64,000 bases of DNA, from contig JAEWHR010000116.1 in the NCBI GenBank assembly GCA_023387655.1, positions 1 to 64,000 on the forward strand. Reading direction: 5' to 3'. The stretch's first letter is position 1, and each line of letters begins with the position of its first letter. The notes under the pieces were generated by a model. That model had not been told where the DNA came from. It did no database searches and worked only from the letters and a program-made list of their open reading frames with translations. Source of the DNA: Bacillota bacterium (lineage in GTDB: Bacteria; Bacillota; Clostridia; Lachnospirales; Lachnospiraceae). This document shows, piece after piece, positions 1-6,952 of this stretch. A program made the translations under genes and the position numbers.

Positions 1-288
1 GGTGATATAAATATTCGTGGATAGATGATAGAGGATAGATGATTGATGCATCCTGGCGCGGAAGTTGTATTCAATGCAAATACACGGAATTAAATTCAAC
101 TCAAATCGCTAGGGTGCATTTTACGAATAATAAATCCTTCTGTGAAGTTGTCCAACAAGTGCCCAATGTCCCGTCTCCGTTTCCCCTACCTGTCCATATA
201 TACCTCTACTTATCCAATTCAAATCAATCCACCAACATCCCTTAATAAAAAAGTCCCAACCCCCCAAGGATTGAGACTAATGTTTACA

Positions 289-314
289 AGCGGAGACAGT
301 GGGATTCGAACCCA
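289..314 (-). repeat. Partial tRNA-Ser 3' end, distal attachment-site copy
   Basis: Twenty-six bases match the 3' part of the tRNA-Ser gene at 5176-5201 with one mismatch. They cover the acceptor 3' strand and part of the T arm, in the same orientation. The rest of the tRNA is absent. This is the expected product of site-specific integration into the 3' end of a tRNA gene: one end keeps the whole tRNA and the other carries a short copy. It defines a candidate element of about 4.9 kb. Confidence 0.75.
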
Positions 315-424
315 TACCATACAACATTATAAAAGAGTAGAAAATACGTAAGATACTTGTAAATACTGGTTTTTTAAGTGCTTTTAAATTTATTGTATGG
401 TTCTTTATTTACTAAATATAATAC

Positions 425-459
425 ACTTTTTCAAATCTGTGCAACACGAAATGCAACAT
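425..459 (+). pseudogene. Second remnant of an integrase C-terminus
   Basis: This stretch closely resembles the last codons of the integrase remnant that ends at 5167. In one frame it reads QHEMQHEF, against MQHDMQHKN in the other copy. The similarity starts at a shared ACTTTT..CAAA stretch and runs through GCAACACGA-ATGCAACA. No upstream integrase sequence remains. It suggests that a second related element once occupied the site, or that the integrase end was duplicated during decay. Confidence 0.45.
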
Positions 460-540
460 GAATTCAATCAACAAAGGGTTCACTATTTTGTTTCTATATC
501 TGTTTGAGATATACCATATAAACTATGATGTCATCTATGC

Positions 541-712
541 ATTGATCCTTGCTAAATAGAATTCATCGTGTAGTATTACAGTGTGTGCATAAAGAATCAT
601 TTATGCAGTCTAAGTTAGTTTCATAGCAGTGGATTCAAATAACCTACAGCAGAATTATTCTAGTGTGAGCTACAACTCTTTAGTTGGTCTTGGATAGATT
701 CATTTGGAATCT
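541..712. repeat. Two left-hand copies of the ~120-bp hairpin repeat
   Basis: The unit at about 541-626 aligns base for base with the copy around 4470-4560. The unit at about 627-703 aligns with the copy around 4360-4455. Each contains a short hairpin followed by a GGTC/AGTC and TTCAT block. In the first unit the hairpin is an 8-bp perfect stem (586-593 with 600-607) around a 6-base loop. They belong to the same family as the array at 4219-4710 on the other side of the transporter genes. Confidence 0.65.
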
Positions 713-798
713 TTATATTATGACATAAAATCCATTCTACATCTTCTAACAGATTTTCTTTTATAAAATAAGGTATTTATACTAACTACTCAAATGAT

Positions 799-1470
799 TC
801 ATTCCATCTTGTCAGATATAATTAACCCATGTTGGAGAGTTATTATTCTTTGCTTTACTCTTTTTATTTTATATAAATCATGAGTAATTAAGATTAACGT
901 TTTATTCTCATTAACATATTTATAGATTATGTCCATTATTTGATCTGTGGTATTGCTATCTAATGATCCAGTCGGTTCATCTGCTAAAATAACTTGAGGT
1001 TCATTAACAAGAGCACGAGCAATCGCTACACGTTGTCGCTGTCCTCCGGATAGTTCATTAACCTTATTATTGATTTCTTCGCTTAAGCCTACTTCAGATA
1101 ATACTTTTTCTATTTTCCTTCTATAATCCTTTTTTTTGATTGTGCTGTATAATAACGGCACTTTAACATTACTATAGACTGTTTCATCCTCTATAAGAGC
1201 ATACTCCTGAAAAACAAACCCAAATGTTTTATTAAGTACTTTAGCTTTCTCTTTCGGCGTTATTAATTTTATATTATTACCCATAAGTCTATAATCGCCG
1301 TTAAATTCATTATCAATTAATCCTATCACATTAAGCAAAGAAGTTTTTCCTGCACCAGATTCCCCTACAATTATAACTTTCTCGCCTTCTTTAATGTTAA
1401 TAGTTATATTCTTTAATACATGCGGATTATTTTTATATGACTTATTTATTCTATTCAACTCAATGATCAT
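799..1470 (-). CDS. MacB/LolD-type ABC transporter ATP-binding protein
   Basis: This 223-residue ATPase powers the two membrane proteins encoded just upstream. It has all nucleotide-binding motifs: Walker A GESGAGKTS at 36-44, a Q-loop in FVFQEYAL, signature LSGGQRQR, Walker B VILADEPTGSLD and the H-loop in ITHD. The signature and the Walker B extension are typical of the MacB/LolD/FtsE branch, whose permeases have large extracytoplasmic domains. The start overlaps the stop of the preceding permease gene (ATGA), indicating translational coupling. It is the last gene of a four-gene minus-strand operon with the secreted small protein. The family usually handles peptide, lipoprotein or antimicrobial-peptide transport or resistance; the substrate here is unknown. 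Confidence 0.9.
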   Translation of the reverse strand: MIIELNRINKSYKNNPHVLKNITINIKEGEKVIIVGESGAGKTSLLNVIGLIDNEFNGDYRLMGNNIKLITPKEKAKVLNKTFGFVFQEYALIEDETVYSNVKVPLLYSTIKKKDYRRKIEKVLSEVGLSEEINNKVNELSGGQRQRVAIARALVNEPQVILADEPTGSLDSNTTDQIMDIIYKYVNENKTLILITHDLYKIKRVKQRIITLQHGLIISDKME

Positions 1471-2522
1471 ATACCTGCTCCATTTCTAAGGTTTTTAAAC
1501 AAATTTTTATTTTGAACTTTCCTGGTAATAATTAATACATAAGCTATATTAATAAAAAATCCCATTATAACATAATAATTTATTTCACTTAATGATATAA
1601 ATTTTAACTCAATACATAAAAAAAGTGAAATATTAATAATTACAAAAAAATATGTTGACAATCTTACTATTAAATTATGAACACGTGCACCATGTATAAT
1701 ATAAACAGAAAATTCCCTTACCCTTTTTTTTATCATACCGTCTATTATTAGTGATGATGCTAAATAGCTACATAAAAGCATTATAATAATGAATGGATAT
1801 ATTATTTTTACAATAAAATTACTCTCTATTTTTTGTACTTGCATATCATTACTAATAACTTTTAGAAAATCACTATTAGTTAATTTGATAAATTGATTCG
1901 TTCTTGGTTTATCACTTTTTAGAATATGTGTATTTTTTACTAATTGATAAAAAATCTCATCATTGCTATTTAATATCCAATCTGGAAATGTTGGATTCTT
2001 TATAACCACAAAGACTTTGTTATTTGTATTTTCTATTTGAGTAGGTGATACGTAAAAAGAATTCTCATCATTTATTATAGAATTAACATAATACTTAACA
2101 TTATTTAGGTAGATATACTTAACATAAGCGCAATCTTTACCGACAAAAATGTTAATATCGTTATCACCTTTTAAATACGTATAAGAGTCTGGTACTTTAC
2201 CAAATAATAAATATGTATCAAGGTTTTCGTTATTTTCAGTTGAAATTATAGCATTGCAAAAAGTAAAACTATTACTTTTAAATAGTAATGACAAGTCTTT
2301 TATAGTTTTCCTAGCATTATCAAGTTTTAATCCTATAATATATGTATAAAAAGTATTATAAGTTTTGTCTATTTCATTGGACTGGTAAGAGATATCTGTA
2401 ACTAATGATTTTGTAGATGATATAGTTATAAACATTATGAAAGAGAAGAATATAGAGTATAATAAGACAATGAATTTACTTTTTAACACATCTTTTATAC
2501 CTAAAAAAATATCATTTAACAT
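1467..2522 (-). CDS. FtsX/MacB-like permease subunit, second of a pair
   Basis: This integral membrane protein is probably one half of the exporter energised by the downstream ATPase. It has one N-terminal membrane helix, about 190 residues of extracytoplasmic domain, then three helices near the C-terminus. That is the topology of MacB/FtsX permeases and of bacteriocin-associated membrane proteins. The frame is open to an ATG at 2534, but AGGGG lies just before that codon and serves the ATG at 2522 much better, giving 351 residues. The gene overlaps the upstream permease by about 11 bases. I see no catalytic motif and cannot name a specific family. Confidence 0.7.
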   Translation of the reverse strand: MLNDIFLGIKDVLKSKFIVLLYSIFFSFIMFITISSTKSLVTDISYQSNEIDKTYNTFYTYIIGLKLDNARKTIKDLSLLFKSNSFTFCNAIISTENNENLDTYLLFGKVPDSYTYLKGDNDINIFVGKDCAYVKYIYLNNVKYYVNSIINDENSFYVSPTQIENTNNKVFVVIKNPTFPDWILNSNDEIFYQLVKNTHILKSDKPRTNQFIKLTNSDFLKVISNDMQVQKIESNFIVKIIYPFIIIMLLCSYLASSLIIDGMIKKRVREFSVYIIHGARVHNLIVRLSTYFFVIINISLFLCIELKFISLSEINYYVIMGFFINIAYVLIITRKVQNKNLFKNLRNGAGI

Positions 2523-3537
2523 ACTTATTACCATCCCCTAATTCTAATCTGTAATAATTTATTGCAAAACCGATTAAATAGAATATGTGAGTAATTAATA
2601 AATGTAACATAAGCAGAATACTAGTATCTAATAGAGTTATATGTATAAGCAAGCTACTAGAATATATACTATATGTAGTATATGCAATAATAGTGGTAAT
2701 ACAACAATTATAGACAAGAAAGCTTCTTGATAATATAGAAAAAACTTTATTAACATATCCGCCACAAATTTTATTTATATAAATTAACTTATTATTATTG
2801 TAAAAAAATATTGTAGTGGCAAATAAGAATATTGGATACATAGATAGCGATGTAAGTATTAATGAAATCTCATAAATATTATGATTTTTTATAGCACTAC
2901 CAATTAGGTTAATTGGCTTTAAATTCTTTGTACTTTGTACTTTATATCCATTTTCTATAAGTTTCTCTTCGATTTTTTGATATTCCTCATAAACATCATA
3001 GTCTATATATATAACATCCCCAAGATATTTTACAGATGTTAAGTTAATAATGAAATTAATATTAGGTTTATATAGCGTACTATATGAGTTTATATGAAAT
3101 ATACATTCATCAATCAGTTTCGAATTTATGTTAGCAGTATCACTAAAACCTTCAAATAAGTTTTTATCAGAAACTAATATTCCAGTTTTAGATTGCTGTC
3201 TATAATCTGTATCAGAAAAGTACCGTGTTACGCCAATGGCTGTAATCATTTTCTGATTGTAAAAATAATACCTGGGATCATACAATGTTATGAAATCTTG
3301 TCCTTTGTGTTCACCTATGACAGTTATATTCTTATCCGTATCTACAGCGATTATATTATCAAATTTTACATTTGCACTAGATTCATTAACAAATTTAACG
3401 AAATTGCTAGATAATCCATATGGAATGTCAATTCTATTATACCTTCGTGATAAAGTATACCCCAATGACATTAATAATGCTATAAACATTAAGCTACTAA
3501 TTGTACAACACATTACACTTTGTCTTTTAAAGCTCAT
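2512..3537 (-). CDS. FtsX/MacB-like permease subunit, first of a pair
   Basis: This is a 341-residue membrane protein with the same layout as its neighbour: an N-terminal helix at about 8-28, a long extracytoplasmic domain to about 205, then three hydrophobic segments in the last 130 residues. The two similar subunits would form a heterodimer, whereas many bacteriocin-associated systems carry both halves in one chain. An AGAGG stretch lies about 12 bases before the ATG, a slightly long spacing. The gene follows the secreted protein by 51 bases and overlaps the next permease, so all four genes are probably one transcript. Confidence 0.7.
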   Translation of the reverse strand: MSFKRQSVMCCTISSLMFIALLMSLGYTLSRRYNRIDIPYGLSSNFVKFVNESSANVKFDNIIAVDTDKNITVIGEHKGQDFITLYDPRYYFYNQKMITAIGVTRYFSDTDYRQQSKTGILVSDKNLFEGFSDTANINSKLIDECIFHINSYSTLYKPNINFIINLTSVKYLGDVIYIDYDVYEEYQKIEEKLIENGYKVQSTKNLKPINLIGSAIKNHNIYEISLILTSLSMYPIFLFATTIFFYNNNKLIYINKICGGYVNKVFSILSRSFLVYNCCITTIIAYTTYSIYSSSLLIHITLLDTSILLMLHLLITHIFYLIGFAINYYRLELGDGNKYVK

Positions 3538-3588
3538 ATTCTATGTTCACCTCTTTAAGTTACATGGTTTAGTTTAGCTTAACAAATA

Positions 3589-4005
3589 TTATCTTCCAAT
3601 TTCTATCGTATATGCAGTTAGACTTGAACTCCTAGGAGCTAATCCAAAATCATAGTTGCAAGTGGTCGATGTTCCCGTGTTCCACCTATCATATACTGTT
3701 ATTTCTTTTATCCTTTGAACATCATCATTTTGACCAAGCGAATTAACCTGTTCAGAAAATGTGTCTCCTTGAACATTATATTTTATGTAACTAAATGTAG
3801 GGTACCAGTATGAATTATTTCTAAATATACTATCCATTCCATAAACTGATACTGTACCAATATATTTGTCACTCCAGTAACCTTCATGATAATTTTGTAC
3901 AAAAGTATTACTAGAAAGTGACCAATAACTACTAGCGTATACTGATAATGCTTTAGAACACATTAAAAGTAATAAGATTAATGACAATATCCTTTTTTTT
4001 CTCAT
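3589..4005 (-). CDS. Small secreted Tyr/Trp/Ser-rich protein, possible bacteriocin-like peptide
   Basis: The 138-residue product starts with a clear Sec signal peptide (MRKKR, a leucine-rich core, cleavage probably after VYA near residue 24). The mature part of about 114 residues is rich in Tyr, Trp, Ser and Asn, has a single Cys and is predicted to be beta-rich. It heads an operon with two MacB/FtsX-like permeases and their ATPase. Lactococcin-972-type bacteriocin loci have a similar layout, but I cannot point to a shared sequence motif. An AAAGGA sequence precedes the ATG. Alternatives are a secreted adhesin or a signal protein sensed or exported by the transporter. I do not recognise the family. 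Confidence 0.65.
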   Translation of the reverse strand: MRKKRILSLILLLLMCSKALSVYASSYWSLSSNTFVQNYHEGYWSDKYIGTVSVYGMDSIFRNNSYWYPTFSYIKYNVQGDTFSEQVNSLGQNDDVQRIKEITVYDRWNTGTSTTCNYDFGLAPRSSSLTAYTIEIGR

Positions 4006-4028
4006 AATGCAATCCTTTCTTTATATTA

Positions 4029-4071
4029 AACATAAACCATGTAACATACTTTTCAATAGTATTACTAATAC
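4029..4071 (-). promoter_or_regulatory. Promoter and palindromic operator of the secreted-protein/ABC operon
   Basis: Reading on the minus strand, TTGAAA (4056-4051) and TATGTT (4034-4029) are 16 bases apart and sit just upstream of the secreted-protein gene. A perfect 13-bp palindrome, GTATTACTAATAC (4059-4071), lies directly upstream of the -35 box and could be a regulator site. This is sequence pattern only. Confidence 0.4.
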
Positions 4072-4218
4072 ACATTTAATTGTGTTATTTTACTGTATCA
4101 CAGCTTCCATATTTTGTAAATACTTGATAGATTAATAATAACATATTATGGAATTTATTATTCAAAAAAATTTACCTACCAATTTTTATGTTAGAAGCAA
4201 AAGATGCGGATAGATGTA

Positions 4219-4710
4219 TTTTTCTGGCCTTCTTGCTACAGATGCTTCAAATGTACTACAGTATTACCATTTTAGTACTAGCCTAATGAACTTTAGGCAG
4301 ACTTAGATAGCTTCATAGGGAACAAAGAAGCCATTCAGTGACCTCGGTCGGCTTCATCTTGGTACAGGGGATTCGATTGAACTATAGCAGTACTATTTCA
4401 GTGTAAGCCTACAGAATCCTATAGGTGGTCTATGGTAGCTTCATACGATGACATGGAAACTATCCTATGACCTCTGACACTTGATTCTTGGTAGATAGAA
4501 TACATCCAAGTAGATTTTACAGTATGAGCCTACATAATCCTTTAGGCGGTCTTTGATAGCTTCATAGAGAGCATAGAAGATATACTGATGACCTCGGTCG
4601 GCTTGATTCTTGTTACAGGGGATTCAACGTCCGACAGCAATACTATTCCAATGTTAGACTACAGAACCATTAGGTGGTCTTGGCTAGTTCCATCCAATAG
4701 TGTTTTTGAT
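4219..4710. repeat. Array of four ~115-130-bp hairpin-containing repeats
   Basis: Four imperfect units start near 4219, 4338, 4469 and 4592. Shared blocks are TGACCTCGGTCGGCTT, TTCTTGGTACAGGGGATTC, a hairpin built on GCCTA..TAGGC, GGTGGTCT and TAGCTTCATA. Stems lie at 4281-4298, 4407-4426, 4528-4547 and 4657-4675. Two more copies lie at 541-712, on the other side of the four-gene operon. No conserved reading frame runs through the units. The family is unknown to me. Confidence 0.75.
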
Positions 4711-4729
4711 AAAATAAAAGTATAGCAAA

Positions 4730-4930
4730 TGGTCCCCGAAAAGTTGTGCACCCCATATGGCAGTTTTTATCAAAAGAGCCATTGTCAACATCAATTCAAT
4801 ACGTTACCCTAAGATTGCCCAATCTATAGAAAGGTAACCAAGAAAGGTGATTAACATGGCTCAAAAACAGTATATCAAACATCTCTTTGAAAATGAAGAG
4901 AAGTCTTTGCGTGAAATTGCAAGGATAACC
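4730..4930 (+). mobile_element. Truncated left end of an IS21-family insertion sequence
   Basis: GGTCCCCGAAAAGTTGTGCACC resembles an IS21-type terminus. It is followed by a leader and, from the ATG at 4856, by about 24 codons (AQKQYIKHLFENEEKSLREIA) typical of the helix-turn-helix N-terminus of IstA transposases. The sequence then switches abruptly into integrase coding sequence. Everything else of the IS, including istB and the right end, is missing. The family assignment is from pattern memory. Confidence 0.6.
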
Positions 4931-5167
4931 GATTTGACTTTTCATGATTTAAGACATATAAATGCTTCCGTTATGGCTCAACTCAATATTCCTGATAAAT
5001 ATGCCCTTGAACGTGGCGGATGGAAAACTGATCATGTAATGAAAAAAGTATATACGCATACATTTTCAGAAGAAAGACAACGTGTAGACAACATAATCGA
5101 TGATTACTTTTCAAACATTATGCAACACGATATGCAACACAAAAATAAAAAACCTAGTAAATACTAG
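4856..5167 (+). pseudogene. Chimeric relic: IstA N-terminus fused to a tyrosine-integrase C-terminus
   Basis: One open frame joins about 24 residues of an IS21 transposase to the last 78 residues of a tyrosine recombinase (from 4931). The integrase part keeps the catalytic HxxR (HDLRH), a G-G-W motif and the tyrosine in VYTHTF, so it is the catalytic C-terminus. The arm-binding and core-binding domains and the first catalytic arginine are gone, so it cannot integrate. It ends 10 bases before the tRNA-Ser gene, where the integrase of a tRNA-targeted element normally sits. Confidence 0.7.
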
Positions 5168-5177
5168 GTTTTAAGAG

Positions 5178-5263
5178 CGGAGACGGTGGGATTCGAACCC
5201 ACGTGCCCTTGCGGGCAACCTGATTTCGAGTCAGGCTCGTTATGGCCTCTTCGATACATCTCC
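5178..5263 (-). tRNA. tRNA-Ser(CGA)
   Basis: The 86-base gene folds fully. The acceptor pairs GGAGATG with CGTCTCC, the discriminator is G and CCA is not encoded. The D arm pairs TCG with CGA. The anticodon stem CCTGA/TCAGG carries loop CTCGAAA, so the anticodon is CGA. The long class II variable arm pairs TGCCC with GGGCA, and the T arm is GTGGG-TTCGAAT-CCCAC. The long variable arm and anticodon define tRNA-Ser reading UCG. Its 3' half is the integration site of the relic element on the left. Confidence 0.95.
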
Positions 5264-5829
5264 ATATATTCTCATGGTGGTATTGCTACCACACGGTTAT
5301 TTATTATACATGATAAAATTATATTTGGCAATCCTCAATTTCTACAAAATAGTAAAGTACTTCATTGGATCGATACTGTAACTATCCAAAAAGCTTCAAT
5401 TCTTAACATTACTAAGAGAATTCTTTTTTCAGATTTAAAAATCAGATGGCATTGCACGAATCAATAATTTACGAGATGAATTTCGAGGGCTAATTTTGAA
5501 TATCCTGGAGAATGGAATGTGTGTTTTACACTCAAGTAACAATTGTTTTATATAGTAAAATAAGGATTACATATTATAAAATTGAATATACACCATTTGG
5601 TTTGGGCTGATATTGAGATTCATCAATATCAGTTCTTTTTTGTGGTAGGAGACATGAAATGACGTATGAAGAATTCAGTATCACTCAAACGTTAGAGGGA
5701 TTTAGATATTGATTTCAAATGATTTCATAAAAATATCCACGAATTATCTAGAATGATTGACGAGAAAACTATATTTCGTTATGATAGAAGCAAGGAATCG
5801 TAATATATTGATACAAAGGAGACGGTCGC
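5264..5829. other. Intergenic region, no supported gene
   Basis: Between the tRNA and the MerR gene I find only short frames. One starts at about 5659 (MTYEEF) and stops after 17 codons; it could be the stub of a lost gene. No clear terminator or structured RNA was seen. Confidence 0.4.
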
Positions 5830-6636
5830 ATGGACATATTGGTTGGCGATTTGGCAAAGTTGTTTGGACTTTCCAGTCAAACACTTCACTACTATGATGA
5901 AAAGGGAATCTTAAATCCTCAAAGAGATATTTTGAACGGATATCGATATTATGAAGTATCGGATTTGAGTAGATTGGGAGGAATAAAGAAGCTTCGTAAT
6001 GCAGAGTTTTCCTTGCCTGATGGGCTAGATATTTGCAATGGCAAGAATGACTGGGAACTCATCTGTATGTACCAGAAGAGAAAACAGGAACTTAATGCTG
6101 AAATAGAAAAGAAACAGCAGATTATTATGAAACTTGATGAAGATATGGCGCTTTATACAAGGTATCAAAGAATTGGAAATGAGATAACAGTGGAAGAATT
6201 AGAGGGATTTTTACGTTTTGAATCCGCTGGAACCCACATTATTTTTCAAGACCAGAAGATGAGACAAGAAGCAATCCCATGGTTTATGAACATCCTACAT
6301 ACTTCTGCGTGTGAGATGTACTATGAACATAAGGATACAAAAGAGTTTTCTCATTTCACTTATGGTATGATGGCTAATATATCAACAGCAAAGTACCTGA
6401 ATTTAAAAGCAACAGAAAATGTGAGGGAAATAAAAAGTGGATTATTTATCACCTCCATGTTTGAAATAGAGAATGATCCGGATTCACTGATTGACAGAAT
6501 TCAACAGTGTATTTGTTATGCAAAAGAACATCAGAAGAAGATTAGGGGAAATCCTTGCATTCGGAATATCTTTAGTTATCTGAGCAAAGAGCAAAAAAGA
6601 AAGTCATTAAAGCAGATCTTAATTCCTGTTAGTTAA
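5830..6636 (+). CDS. MerR-family transcriptional regulator
   Basis: The 268-residue protein begins with the MerR winged-helix domain. The helix-turn-helix spans about 6-25 (GDLAKLFGLSSQTLHYYDEKG), and GYRYYEVSDLSRL forms the wing region. A charged coiled coil at about 80-115 would dimerise it. The 150-residue C-terminus resembles GyrI-like effector domains in length, so it probably binds a small molecule rather than a metal, since no Cys cluster is visible. An AAGGAGA site lies 8 bases before the ATG. It reads toward the flavin reductase gene. The intergenic DNA between them carries 18-bp repeats that could be its operator. Confidence 0.85.
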   Translation: MDILVGDLAKLFGLSSQTLHYYDEKGILNPQRDILNGYRYYEVSDLSRLGGIKKLRNAEFSLPDGLDICNGKNDWELICMYQKRKQELNAEIEKKQQIIMKLDEDMALYTRYQRIGNEITVEELEGFLRFESAGTHIIFQDQKMRQEAIPWFMNILHTSACEMYYEHKDTKEFSHFTYGMMANISTAKYLNLKATENVREIKSGLFITSMFEIENDPDSLIDRIQQCICYAKEHQKKIRGNPCIRNIFSYLSKEQKRKSLKQILIPVS

Positions 6637-6711
6637 AAATAAAGCAACAAATTGTATTGAATAGTTGTTGTATCTTACTTAAATCAACCCCAAAATCAAA
6701 TCTACTTGAAA

Positions 6712-6796
6712 TTAAATACTTACAAGAATCAAAGTACTTACTATAATCTAAATACTAATAGAAACTAAATACTTACTAAAAACTAATTACGAATTT
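6712..6796. repeat. Five 18-bp iterons upstream of the flavin reductase
   Basis: The core TAAATACTTAC or a close variant recurs at about 6712, 6731, 6749, 6766 and 6784, a spacing of 17-19 bases, close to two helical turns. All copies have the same orientation. The position between a MerR-type regulator gene and the reductase it may control suggests a cooperative protein-binding site. Chance in AT-rich DNA is possible. Confidence 0.4.
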
Positions 6797-6952
6797 TAAA
6801 ATTTCTGAAAAATAATTATTACTTAGAGATTCTCCTAAATTAGAATTTAATTATTTTCTTGGAATCACTTGAACTCTCAAACATTTGATATTCTATACTT
6901 AGTTAAGACAAGATTGTCAAAAAATAAACAAGCGATAAAAGGAGAGAGAAGA

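Larger units (their letters stand above)
1..798. other. Intergenic region with integration relics, no intact gene
   Basis: No ORF here has a credible start or family resemblance. The stretch holds the tRNA 3'-end copy at 289-314, a short integrase C-terminus-like remnant at 425-459 and two diverged copies of a hairpin-containing repeat at about 541-712. The first 288 bases show nothing I recognise. Confidence 0.5.

Noticed and set aside
39..351. Two overlapping open frames of 68-69 codons at the left edge
   Set aside because: Neither has a ribosome binding site or protein-like composition, and one runs through the tRNA 3'-end copy.
5186..5467. A 93-codon frame reading MGFEPTCPCGQPDFESGS
   Set aside because: It is the antisense of tRNA-Ser(CGA) read as protein, a well-known artefact, followed by non-coding DNA.
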